64,000 nt of DNA, taken from assembly GCF_014268275.3 (NCBI RefSeq), contig NZ_CP077084.1:3906001-3970000 (forward strand), written 5' to 3'. Under the pieces are notes generated by a model that had not been told where the DNA came from, did no database searches, and saw only the letters and a list, made by a program, of their open reading frames with translations. The translations under genes and the position numbers were made by a program. Shown in pieces: positions 55,390 through 64,000 of the stretch; position 1 is the first letter of the stretch, and the number at the start of each line of letters is the position of its first letter. This stretch comes from Pseudomonas tritici. Lineage in GTDB: Bacteria; Pseudomonadota; Gammaproteobacteria; Pseudomonadales; Pseudomonadaceae.

Positions 55390-56711
55390 TACTTTCTCCG
55401 CTGTTTTGGGCTGAGTCGATCGAGTTGGGCGAGGTGATTGAGCTTTTCACCGATCTTCAGCTCCAGGCCACGGGGCACCGGCTGGTAGAACGGTTGTGGC
55501 TCAAGGTCGTCGGGGAAGTAATCTTCACCGGCAGCATAGGCGTCCGGTTCATCGTGGGCATAACGGTATTCATCGCCGTAACCCAGTTGTTTCATCAGCT
55601 TGGTCGGGGCGTTGCGCAGGTGCAGCGGCACTTCCAGGGAGCCGTGTTCGGCCGCGGCGCGCAGCGCGGACTTGAAGCCCATGTACACCGCGTTGCTTTT
55701 AGGTGCGCAGGCCAAATAGGTAATGGCCTGGGCCACTGCCAATTCGCCTTCCGGGCTGCCCAGGCGCTCCTGAACTTCCCACGCCGCCAGGCACAGGCTC
55801 AGCGCACGCGGGTCGGCGTTGCCGATGTCTTCGCTGGCCATGCGCACCACACGGCGGGCAAGGTAAAGCGGGTCGCAGCCGCCGTCGATCATGCGCGCGA
55901 ACCAGTACAGCGCGCCGTCCGGGTTGGAACCGCGTACGGATTTGTGCAGCGCCGATATCTGGTCGTAGAAGGCTTCGCCGCCCTTGTCGAAGCGCCGACG
56001 CGTATCGCCGAGCAGGCTTTGCAGGAGGTCGACGCCAATTTCATTGCCGTCTTCGGCGAGGTCCGAGGCGTTTTCCAGCAGGTTGAGAAAGCGGCGCCCG
56101 TCACCGTCGGCGGCGCTCATCAGTATCTTGAAGCCTTCATCGCTGAGACTCAGCTGGCGCTTGCCCAGACCCTTGTCTTCGCTTAACGCACGCCGCAACA
56201 GCTTTCGCATCGCCGCCTCGTCCAGGCTTTTCAGCACATAGACGCGCGCCCGCGAAAGCAAGGCGTTGTTCAATTCAAAAGAAGGGTTCTCGGTGGTGGC
56301 ACCGATAAAGATCAGCGTGCCGTCTTCCACATAGGGCAGGAACGCATCCTGCTGCGATTTGTTGAAGCGATGCACTTCATCGACAAACAGGATGGTGCGC
56401 TTGCCGTATTGCCCGGCCTGCTGCTTGGCGACTTCCACCGCCTGGCGGATCTCCTTGACCCCGGCGAGCACCGCGGAGACCGTCTCGAAGTGTGCATCCG
56501 AGACCTTCGCCAGCAGCCGCGCCAGGGTGGTTTTACCCACGCCCGGCGGCCCCCAGAAGATCATCGAATGCAGTGCGCCCTGCTCCAAGGCTTCGCGCAG
56601 GGGCTTACCGCGCGCGAGCAGGTGTTCCTGACCGACGTACTCATCCAGGTTGGTCGAGCGCAAGCGCGCGGCCAGGGGCTGGGCAATCGGGTCACTTCGA
56701 AACAGGTCCAT
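55389..56711 (-). CDS. rarA: Replication-associated recombination protein A (RarA/MgsA)
   Basis: The 440-residue AAA+ ATPase has Walker [10 protein letters not shown], Walker [10 protein letters not shown] and sensor 1 [11 protein letters not shown]. It acts at stalled forks and interacts with SSB. It overlaps crcB by three bases and lies after lolA with 27 bases between. Confidence 0.96.
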
Positions 56712-56738
56712 GGGCAGCGTTTGAAACCTCTGGGGGAT

Positions 56739-57362
56739 TTATTCCTGGATCACATCGGCACCCTTGGGGATGTCGAACTTGAACTTGGACGCCGGCACCG
56801 GCTGGTTGGCCTTGACCCCGGAGAACAGGATATCGGTGCGTTGGCCGACGCTGTCGACCAGGCGCATGTTATTGATCACGCCGTTGCCAAACGACAGGGA
56901 CAGTGTGTCAAACAGGGTGTCCTTGGATTTCGGCTTGAGGGTGAACTCAATGACGTTGCTGGTTTGCTTGGACGTGATGTCGAAGCTGTCGTTGATTTTC
57001 GACACATCGCCCGACAGCAACAGCGCCGGGGTCTGGTTCAGGCGCGGGTCGAGCTTCTTGATGGTCGCCTGTTCCAGGTCCGGGTCCCACAGGGTGACCT
57101 TCTGGCCATCGGACACGATGGTCTGCTCAGCCTTGCCTTCCGTATGCCAGTAGAACAGGCCCGGGCGCTGCACGGCCATTTCGCCTGCAGTTTCCTGCAA
57201 CTGGGTGCCGCCGGCATCCAGGGTCAGCTGGGAAAAGCGCGCAGTCAGCGTTTGGGATTTGTCCAACAGGTTCTTCAGGCTGGCGACGGAAGCCGGGTCA
57301 GCGTGAGCCGAAACAGCGGTCAGGGCCAGTGCCGGCAACAACAGCATGCGGATAAGACGCAT
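56739..57362 (-). CDS. lolA: Outer-membrane lipoprotein carrier LolA
   Basis: The start [21 protein letters not shown] gives a signal peptide with cut after AHA; a Met four codons earlier is possible. The 207-residue protein has the LolA start of the mature chain, [19 protein letters not shown], then [21 protein letters not shown]. It carries lipoproteins through the periplasm from LolCDE to LolB. Confidence 0.95.
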   Translation of the reverse strand: MRLIRMLLLPALALTAVSAHADPASVASLKNLLDKSQTLTARFSQLTLDAGGTQLQETAGEMAVQRPGLFYWHTEGKAEQTIVSDGQKVTLWDPDLEQATIKKLDPRLNQTPALLLSGDVSKINDSFDITSKQTSNVIEFTLKPKSKDTLFDTLSLSFGNGVINNMRLVDSVGQRTDILFSGVKANQPVPASKFKFDIPKGADVIQE

Positions 57363-57416
57363 GGGAGTCCTCATTGAGTAGTCAGGGCGCGCCGCGTGCT
57401 GCCACGCGGCACGGGG

Positions 57417-59822
57417 TCAGTCGCGCATCTGCCCGGGGGCAATGACTTCGCGCGAGCCGTTGGTGTTCATTGCGGTGACGACGCCGGCATTTTCCATGGA
57501 TTCGATCATGCGGGCGGCGCGGTTGTAGCCAATCTTGAGTTTGCGTTGCACGGCAGAAATCGACGCGCGACGGCTTTCCAGCACGAAGGCCACGGCTTCG
57601 TCGTACAGCGCGTCGGTCTCGGCATCATCGTCGCCACTGCTGCCGCCGTCGAAGCCACTGCCGGCTTCTTCAACGCCTGCGAGGATGTCGTCGTTGTATT
57701 CCGGCGCGCCGCGCAGTTTCCAGGCTTCCACCACGCGGTGTACTTCATCGTCGGAAACAAACGCGCCGTGCACCCGGATCGGCAGGCTGGTGCCTGGCGG
57801 CATGTAGAGCATGTCACCGTGGCCCAGCAGTTGCTCGGCGCCGCCCTGGTCGATGATGGTCCGCGAGTCGATCTTGCTCGACACCTGGAACGCCATGCGC
57901 GTCGGGATGTTGGCCTTGATCAGGCCGGTGATCACGTCCACCGACGGACGCTGGGTCGCGAGGATCAAGTGGATACCGGCCGCCCGAGCTTTCTGGGCGA
58001 TACGTGCGATGAGTTCTTCGACCTTCTTGCCGACGATCATCATCATGTCGGCAAATTCGTCGACCACCACCACGATGGTCGGCAGCTTGGTCAGCAGCGG
58101 CGCTTCGTCGTGGATGCTTTCGCGCTTGTACAGCGGGTCGGCCAGCGGTGTGCCGGCGTCCTGGGCTTCCTTGACCTTGGCGTTGAAGCCCGACAGGTTA
58201 CGTACGCCCATCTTCGCCATCAACTTGTAGCGGCGCTCCATCTCGGCAACGCTCCAACGCAACGCGTTGGCGGCGTCCTTCATGTCAGTGACCACAGGGC
58301 ACAGCAGGTGCGGGATGCCCTCGTAGATCGACAATTCCAACATCTTCGGGTCGATCATGATCAGCTTGGCGTCATCCGGGCCGGACTTGAACAGGATCGA
58401 CAGGATCATCGCGTTCACGCCCACCGACTTACCGGAACCGGTGGTACCCGCGACCAGCAGATGAGGCATTTTCGCCAGGTCAGTGATTACCGGCTTGCCG
58501 CCGATGTCGTGACCCAGGGCCAGGGTGACCGGCGATTTGAAGTTATCGTATTCCGGCGTCGACAGGACTTCGGAGAAGCGCACGATCTGGCGGTCTTCGT
58601 TGGGGATTTCGATACCCACGGTGGTTTTGCCGGGGATCACTTCCACCACGCGCACGCTGGTCACGGCCAGGGAACGCGCCAAGTCTTTCGCCAGGTTGGA
58701 AATACGGCTGACCTTGACGCCCGCAGCCGGCTGGATCTCGTAACGGGTAATCACCGGGCCGGGGTGGATCGAGTCCACCGTCACTTCGACGCCGAATTCC
58801 TTGAGCTTGATTTCCAGCAGGTGGCCGACGGCCGCCAGCGACTCTGGGGAATAATTGAGTTGTTTCTTTTCGGCCGGGTCGAGAATCGAGATCGGCGGCA
58901 AGGTACCTTCGACGGCGCTGTCGACGAACAACGGCGCCTGTTTCTCTTTTTGCACGCGAGCGCTGGGCTCGGGGGCCTTGGGCGGTGCCGGGGCAATCAC
59001 TGGCGGCACCTGCTTCTCGCGGTCCGACATGTGCTTGCTCAGGGCTTGCTCGCGTTCGATCAGGCGTTCCTTGACCTTGGCCTGTTCGCGTCGGTCCGGC
59101 GTGCTCGGGGCCACCACCTCGTTGACGCGGGTGTCCACCTCACGCAGTTGGGCCACCATGCGTTTGCGGTCCACACGGGCCGACCACCAGCGATTGGCCG
59201 CGCCCTGGAACAACTCCAGCAGGTCGAGGGTGATCTTGCCTGTCACGTCCATCACCTTGAACCACGACAGATCGGTGAACACGGTGAGGCCGAACAGGAA
59301 CAGCGCAATAAACATCAGGGTGCTGCCCTGGATATTCAGGCTCTTGCGCGCCAGGTCGCCGAGGCTTTCGCCCAGCGCACCGCCCGCACCCGCCGGCAAG
59401 CCGGTCGGTGCATGAAAATGGATATGGGCCAGGGCCGCGCCGGACAGCACCAGAAACACCAGGCCGATCAGGCGCCACGAAAACAGCCAACCGCTCCACT
59501 CCCAGGGTTCGTGACGCTGGCGGAAGATCTGCCAGGTCTTTATCGCCAGCAGCAACGGGAAGATATACGCGAAGTAACCCAGCACCATAAACAGGATATC
59601 GGCGCTGTAGGAACCGGCGGGGCCGCCGAAGTTCTGCACGTCTTCGATCTTGCTGTTATGGCTCCAGCCCGGATCGTCTTTGCCATACGTGAGCAAGGCC
59701 ATCATCAGGAACAGGCACAGCGCGCCGATAGCGATCAGCGCACCTTCCTTGAGGCGATAATGCAGGTGCTGGCGCCAGGCCGGCACGACTGCTGCTTTAG
59801 GTGTTGCGGCGGATTTCTTCAA
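57417..59822 (-). CDS. ftsK: DNA translocase FtsK
   Basis: The 801-residue protein has four N-terminal spans (residues 30-180), a short linker, and the motor: Walker [15 protein letters not shown], Walker [12 protein letters not shown], and the C-terminal gamma winged helix ([18 protein letters not shown]). It pumps DNA at the septum and activates XerCD at dif. Upstream in the frame is a stop, so the start must be the TTG at 59822, with AGGAAAAG before it. It is shorter in the linker than E. coli FtsK. Confidence 0.96.
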   Translation of the reverse strand: MKKSAATPKAAVVPAWRQHLHYRLKEGALIAIGALCLFLMMALLTYGKDDPGWSHNSKIEDVQNFGGPAGSYSADILFMVLGYFAYIFPLLLAIKTWQIFRQRHEPWEWSGWLFSWRLIGLVFLVLSGAALAHIHFHAPTGLPAGAGGALGESLGDLARKSLNIQGSTLMFIALFLFGLTVFTDLSWFKVMDVTGKITLDLLELFQGAANRWWSARVDRKRMVAQLREVDTRVNEVVAPSTPDRREQAKVKERLIEREQALSKHMSDREKQVPPVIAPAPPKAPEPSARVQKEKQAPLFVDSAVEGTLPPISILDPAEKKQLNYSPESLAAVGHLLEIKLKEFGVEVTVDSIHPGPVITRYEIQPAAGVKVSRISNLAKDLARSLAVTSVRVVEVIPGKTTVGIEIPNEDRQIVRFSEVLSTPEYDNFKSPVTLALGHDIGGKPVITDLAKMPHLLVAGTTGSGKSVGVNAMILSILFKSGPDDAKLIMIDPKMLELSIYEGIPHLLCPVVTDMKDAANALRWSVAEMERRYKLMAKMGVRNLSGFNAKVKEAQDAGTPLADPLYKRESIHDEAPLLTKLPTIVVVVDEFADMMMIVGKKVEELIARIAQKARAAGIHLILATQRPSVDVITGLIKANIPTRMAFQVSSKIDSRTIIDQGGAEQLLGHGDMLYMPPGTSLPIRVHGAFVSDDEVHRVVEAWKLRGAPEYNDDILAGVEEAGSGFDGGSSGDDDAETDALYDEAVAFVLESRRASISAVQRKLKIGYNRAARMIESMENAGVVTAMNTNGSREVIAPGQMRD

Positions 59823-60318
59823 AACGGGTCTTTTCCTGCGCCTTTAGCGCGTCCATCTGTTGAATGACTGCAAATGCTGCCCAATCCGAGCAGCTGAAAA
59901 ATGAACGAGTGTCGTTGAATCTACTTTTACCATTGGGCGATTGCTGGATGAAATGAGGAAAGCGCCACAATGCCCGCATTGTACGGGTTTGTGACTGCGA
60001 TGCCACGCCCTGGCCCTTCACCCGGCAGCCTAGCCAATCGCGTCTCACAACATGTTCAATTTGAGCATGCATTGTCTTTGCTGACAAAGGCTTATGAGCT
60101 GTTTTTATCAATCCAGGCCAGCTTGGCAAATGGCCTGCATCGAACCGACCCGATTACGACCGCGTCCCCGACACAGAGTTGCAGAAACACCTGCTCACGC
60201 TAATACGCCTGAAAGGCCGATTCGGGCTGGCCCGATGGCGCCAGGTCGACAATAATCAGCACTGCGCAAGCAGGTGTCACACCTGTCACTCCCCTCCCCT
60301 TCCGTAAGCCTGGATGCC
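59823..60318. other. Divergent intergenic region between ftsK and aat
   Basis: No gene is supported in these 496 bases. Some frames are open on both strands, but none has a ribosome site and a protein-like product. It should hold the ftsK and aat promoters; I could not assign them with confidence. Confidence 0.5.
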
Positions 60319-60999
60319 ATGCTGACCTGGTTACAACGCGATTCACTGACCTTCCCTCCGCTGGCCAAGGCCATGCGCGAGCCCAATGGCCTGCTCGCGG
60401 CCGGTGGCGACCTCTCGGCCGAACGGCTGGTGCAAGCCTACCGTCATGGCTGCTTCCCTTGGTTCTCGGAGGGCCAGCCGATCCTCTGGTGGTCGCCTGA
60501 CCCACGCACCGTCATATTCCCCGACGAACTGCATGTGTCTCGCAGCCTGGGCAAACTGTTGCGCCAGCAGCGCTACAGTGTCACCTTCGACCAGGACTTC
60601 GCTGCGGTCATCCAGGCCTGCGCCGCACCGCGCGCCTATGCCGATGGGACCTGGATCACTGAAGGCATACAGAGCGCCTACCTGGCACTTCACCAGCGCG
60701 GCTTCGCCCACTCGGTCGAGGTCTGGGACGGCGGCGAACTGGTGGGCGGCCTGTATGGCCTGGCGATGGGCCAATTGTTTTTCGGCGAATCGATGTTCAG
60801 CCGCGCCGACAACGCTTCGAAATTCGGCTTCGCCACGTTGACCCGCCAATTGCAGGCCTGGGGTTTCGTGCTGGTCGACTGCCAGATGCCCAACGACCAC
60901 CTGCACAGCCTGGGTGCCCGCGCCCTATCCCGCAGCGAATTCGCAGGTTTCCTGCGTGACCATCTGGACCAGCCCAACGCCGGACCGTGGGTTTCTTAA
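60319..60999 (+). CDS. aat: Leucyl/phenylalanyl-tRNA-protein transferase
   Basis: The 226-residue GNAT-like enzyme starts [20 protein letters not shown] and has [19 protein letters not shown] and [19 protein letters not shown]. It adds Leu or Phe to proteins with N-terminal Lys or Arg, making N-degrons for ClpS-ClpAP. It is followed after 55 bases by the second N-degron enzyme. Confidence 0.97.
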   Translation: MLTWLQRDSLTFPPLAKAMREPNGLLAAGGDLSAERLVQAYRHGCFPWFSEGQPILWWSPDPRTVIFPDELHVSRSLGKLLRQQRYSVTFDQDFAAVIQACAAPRAYADGTWITEGIQSAYLALHQRGFAHSVEVWDGGELVGGLYGLAMGQLFFGESMFSRADNASKFGFATLTRQLQAWGFVLVDCQMPNDHLHSLGARALSRSEFAGFLRDHLDQPNAGPWVS

Positions 61000-61054
61000 G
61001 CGACTTGCGCACTCCTGGCTTACACTTATTTCAAAGCTTATCCGAGGGTTGATC

Positions 61055-61762
61055 ATGACCGAGTTGGCGCGTTTGAAGTTTTATGCCACTCAACCCCACT
61101 CTTGCAGCTATCTGCCCGACGAGCAGGCCACCACACTGTTCCTCGACCCCAGCCAGCCGATGGACGTGCATGTGTATGCCGACCTCTCGGAAATGGGCTT
61201 TCGGCGCAGTGGCGATCATTTGTACCGGCCGCATTGCCAGAACTGTAATGCCTGCGTGCCGGCACGCATCCCTGTGGCGCAGTTTCTGCCGGACCGTAAC
61301 CAGAAACGCATCCTCAAGCGCAACGCCGATCTGACGGTAATGCCAGCCAAGCCGCGCTTCACCGAAGAATACTTCGACCTGTACCAGCGTTATATCGAGG
61401 AGCGGCACGCCGACGGCGATATGTTCCCGCCCAGTCGCGACCAGTTTTCCACGTTCCTGGTGCGCGACCTGCCCTTCTCACGCTTCTACGAGTTTCGTGC
61501 GGACGGCCGCCTGGTGGCCGTCGCCGTGACCGATTTGCTGCCAAACGGGCTTTCAGCGGTCTATACCTTTTATGAGCCTGCGGAAGAACGCCGTAGCCTG
61601 GGACGCTTCGCGATCCTCTGGCAAATTGGCGAAGCGCTGCGCCAGGAACTGGAGGCGGTGTACCTCGGCTACTGGATCAAGAACTGCAAAAAGATGAATT
61701 ACAAGACCCAATATCGACCGATTGAACTGCTGATTAATCAAAGATGGGTCACACTTAACTAG
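61055..61762 (+). CDS. bpt: Aspartate/glutamate leucyltransferase (Bpt)
   Basis: The start [20 protein letters not shown] is chosen for the family. The 235-residue protein has the Cys set of ATE/Bpt ([24 protein letters not shown]) and the end [18 protein letters not shown]. Bpt adds Leu to N-terminal Asp or Glu, again feeding ClpS-ClpAP. It also appears as 'ate' in older annotation. Confidence 0.95.
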
Positions 61763-61862
61763 AACCCCTTGGCTTAAACACCCTTTTTCGGGCACAATGC
61801 ACGCCGCTTTTGCCTGGCGCAGTTGCACCGGGCCATTCACTGGATACCGAGGGCTTTACTGC

Positions 61863-62081
61863 ATGTCGAAAGAAGACAGCTTCGAAATGGAAGGCACTGT
61901 CGTCGACACCCTGCCCAACACCATGTTTCGTGTGGAGTTGGAAAATGGGCACGTCGTAACCGCGCATATCTCCGGCAAGATGCGCAAGAACTACATTCGT
62001 ATTCTTACCGGCGACAAAGTGCGCGTCGAGCTGACGCCCTATGACTTGAGCAAAGGGCGCATCACTTACCGCGCTCGCTAA
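61863..62081 (+). CDS. infA: Translation initiation factor IF-1
   Basis: The 72-residue S1-type OB protein [20 protein letters not shown] has [20 protein letters not shown] at the end, the normal full length. It helps set up the 30S initiation complex. A strong terminator follows 13 bases after the stop. Confidence 0.98.
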
Positions 62082-62093
62082 GCAAGTCAATAC

Positions 62094-62121
62094 AAAACGC
62101 CCGGTTATGCCGGGCGTTTTT
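62094..62121 (+). terminator. Terminator of infA
   Basis: ACGCCCGG pairs with CCGGGCGT (5-base loop) after AAA and before TTTTT. Confidence 0.88.
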
Positions 62122-62149
62122 GTGTGTGTGCGATTTAACAGATACTGGT

Positions 62150-62170
62150 TAAGCCAGCTCCCACATTTGG
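62150..62170. repeat. Single REP half-element
   Basis: AAGCCAGCTCCCACATTTGG is a partial REP core without partner between the infA and clpA terminators. Confidence 0.55.
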
Positions 62171-62213
62171 TCTTTATTGACCTGAAGACTGCATTGCACA
62201 ATCAGAGACAGCA

Positions 62214-62237
62214 AAAAGGCGCCTTTCGGCGCCTTTT
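62214..62237 (-). terminator. Terminator of clpA
   Basis: AAAAGGCGCC and GGCGCCTTTT around a TTTC loop form a 10-bp palindromic stem with T run on the minus strand, 20 bases after the clpA stop. Confidence 0.85.
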
Positions 62238-62256
62238 GCTTTGTTGCAGTCAGCTA

Positions 62257-64000
62257 TCAGGCCATTTCAGCCGTGGTTTCGAAGTCAAAGGTCAGCTCGC
62301 CGTCCTTCAGATCGATGTGCACCACGCCACCATGGTCGGAAAGCTCGCCAAACAGGATCTCTTCGGCCAGCGGCCGCTTGATCTTGTCCTGGATCAGACG
62401 CGCCATCGGGCGTGCGCCCATTGCCGCATCGTAGCCGCCTTCGGCGATCCAGCTGCGCGCCGCTTCCGAAACCTCCAGTTGCACGCGCTTGTCTTCCAAC
62501 TGCGCCTGGAGCTCGGTGAGGAACTTGTCCACCACACTTTTGATGACCTCATGGCTGAGGCGACCAAATTGGATAATGGTATCCAGGCGGTTGCGGAACT
62601 CAGGCGTAAAGCTCTTCTTGATCACTTCCATGGCATCAGAAGAGTGATCTTGATGACTGAAGCCAATCGAAGCGCGCGCGGCCGTTTCGGCACCGGCGTT
62701 GGTGGTCATGATCACGATCACGTTGCGGAAGTCCGCTTTGCGCCCGTTGTTGTCGGTCAGGGTCCCGTGGTCCATCACCTGCAACAGCAGGTTGAAGACT
62801 TCCGGGTGGGCCTTCTCGATTTCATCGAGCAGCAACACGCAATGCGGCTGCTTGGTGATCGCCTCGGTCAACAGTCCGCCCTGGTCGAAACCGACATAGC
62901 CAGGAGGCGCACCGATCAGGCGCGACACGGTGTGCCGCTCCATGTATTCGGACATGTCGAAGCGCACCAGCTCGATCCCCATGGCCTTGGCCAACTGCCG
63001 CGCCGCTTCGGTCTTGCCGACGCCGGTCGGGCCTGCGAACAGGAACGAACCGACAGGCTTGTCCGGCGACTTGAGGCCCGCACGCGACAGCTTGATCGCA
63101 GTGGACAGCGCGTCGATGGCCGCGTCCTGGCCAAATACGGTGAGCTTGAGGTCGCGCTCCAGGTTACGCAGCAGTTCCTTATCAGAACTGTTGACGTGTT
63201 TAGGTGGAATCCGCGCAATCTTCGCCACGATATCCTCGACTTGAGGCACGTCAATGCGTTTTACGCGTTTCTCGACCGGCTGCAGGCGCTGGTAAGCACC
63301 CGCCTCGTCAATCACATCGATGGCCTTGTCCGGCATGTGCCGGTCATTGATGTAGCGCGACGCCAGCTCAGCCGCCGCACGTAAGGCTTCATCGGTGTAC
63401 TCGATACCGTGGTGCGCTTCGAAGCGCCCCTTGAGCCCGCGCAGGATGCCGATGGTGTCTTCCACCGAAGGCTCGGACACATCGACTTTCTGGAAGCGAC
63501 GCGCCAAGGCACGGTCTTTCTCGAAGATGCCGCGAAATTCCTGGAACGTGGTCGAGCCGATGCAACGGATATCACCCGAGGACAACAACGGCTTGAGCAG
63601 GTTGGAGGCGTCCATCACCCCACCGGAGGCCGCACCGGCACCAATGATCGTGTGGATCTCGTCGATGAACAGGATGGCCTGCGGGCGTTTTTTCAGCTCG
63701 CCGAGCAACGCCTTGAAGCGCTTCTCGAAATCGCCCCGATACTTGGTCCCGGCGAGCAAAGCGCCGAGATCAAGGGAGTAGACGACGCTGTTGGCCAGCA
63801 GGTCCGGCACCTGGTTATCCACGATGCGCTTGGCCAGGCCTTCGGCGATCGCGGTTTTACCCACGCCCGCCTCACCCACCAGCAACGGGTTGTTCTTGCG
63901 ACGACGCGCAAGGATCTGCGCGACGCGCTCAACTTCAAGCTCACGCCCCACCAGCGGATCGATCCGCCCCTGGCGCGCCAGTTCATTGAGGTTGCTGGCA
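62257..64000 (-). CDS. clpA: ATP-dependent Clp protease ATP-binding subunit ClpA, cut by the window edge
   Basis: The frame is open to base 64000, so the N-domain and the start are outside. The visible 580 residues hold most of the D1 domain ([29 protein letters not shown]) and the complete D2 domain ([32 protein letters not shown]), then the C-terminus. ClpA unfolds substrates for ClpP and receives N-degron proteins through ClpS. The enzymes aat and bpt, which create such substrates, lie next to it. ClpS should be found beyond the right edge. Confidence 0.97.
   Translation of the reverse strand, partial: ASNLNELARQGRIDPLVGRELEVERVAQILARRRKNNPLLVGEAGVGKTAIAEGLAKRIVDNQVPDLLANSVVYSLDLGALLAGTKYRGDFEKRFKALLGELKKRPQAILFIDEIHTIIGAGAASGGVMDASNLLKPLLSSGDIRCIGSTTFQEFRGIFEKDRALARRFQKVDVSEPSVEDTIGILRGLKGRFEAHHGIEYTDEALRAAAELASRYINDRHMPDKAIDVIDEAGAYQRLQPVEKRVKRIDVPQVEDIVAKIARIPPKHVNSSDKELLRNLERDLKLTVFGQDAAIDALSTAIKLSRAGLKSPDKPVGSFLFAGPTGVGKTEAARQLAKAMGIELVRFDMSEYMERHTVSRLIGAPPGYVGFDQGGLLTEAITKQPHCVLLLDEIEKAHPEVFNLLLQVMDHGTLTDNNGRKADFRNVIVIMTTNAGAETAARASIGFSHQDHSSDAMEVIKKSFTPEFRNRLDTIIQFGRLSHEVIKSVVDKFLTELQAQLEDKRVQLEVSEAARSWIAEGGYDAAMGARPMARLIQDKIKRPLAEEILFGELSDHGGVVHIDLKDGELTFDFETTAEMA

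Noticed and set aside
57396..59867. 823-codon plus-strand frame opposite ftsK
   Set aside because: FtsK motifs on the minus strand are complete; this frame is an antisense shadow.

Overview
The window is a high-GC gammaproteobacterial chromosome segment that reads as a Pseudomonas of the fluorescens group. Evidence for this is the gacS-ldhA neighbourhood, the exbB-exbD-lpxK-trm112-kdsB-murB operon with comEC beside it, the aat-bpt-infA-clpA order, and paired REP elements built on the GTGGGAGCtGGCTTGCC type core. Both edges cut genes: an AraC-type regulator on the left and clpA on the right.

Left part (1-19.9 kb). After the cut AraC gene comes a compact plus-strand cassette at 1208-4374: a 43-residue acidic peptide gene, a strong hairpin, a stand-alone YcaO protein, a class I methyltransferase and a prolyl-aminopeptidase-like alpha/beta hydrolase. 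The last three genes overlap by ATGA junctions, and the cassette closes with a 14-bp inverted repeat. This looks like a small ribosomally made, modified peptide (RiPP) pathway that I do not recognise, and it is the best candidate here for an undescribed system. Next is a minus-strand GlpSTPQ(U)V-type polyol ABC transporter, opposite a sigma-54 enhancer-binding regulator, with a visible -24/-12 promoter and a cluster of TGAACA half-sites between them. A TonB receptor-FecI-FecR iron-type set, two small unknown genes, a GAF-EAL phosphodiesterase and a lipoprotein follow.

Accessory part (20-28 kb). This stretch is lower in GC and rich in small unknown, secreted or membrane proteins. It holds a peptide/4-TM pair, a glycine-zipper protein, a PAS-GGDEF cyclase and a lipoprotein. 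A 3.7-kb island (24226-27885) is bounded by 116-bp near-identical direct repeats derived from the 3' part of tRNA-Ser(UGA). It carries an integrase tail, a truncated Rz-like lysis gene, a lone set of 23-bp tandem repeats, and cargo (GNAT acetyltransferase, GIY-YIG-like protein, unknowns).

Core part (28-64 kb). A BI-1 membrane protein is followed by the cell-envelope operon comEC / exbB-exbD-lpxK-trm112-kdsB-PTP-murB. Between a DUF2062 gene and gacS lies a wrecked two-component system, apparently pirR and pirS fused by a deletion and then hit by a frameshift and two stops. Then come ldhA, small envelope genes, arsC-wrbA, ttcA, sprT, a CoA transferase, tusDCBE with a ybiB-like gene, a glutathionyl-hydroquinone reductase, cysG-serS-crcB-rarA-lolA-ftsK, and aat-bpt-infA-clpA. 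The last group joins N-degron tagging enzymes with the ClpA unfoldase that uses such signals.
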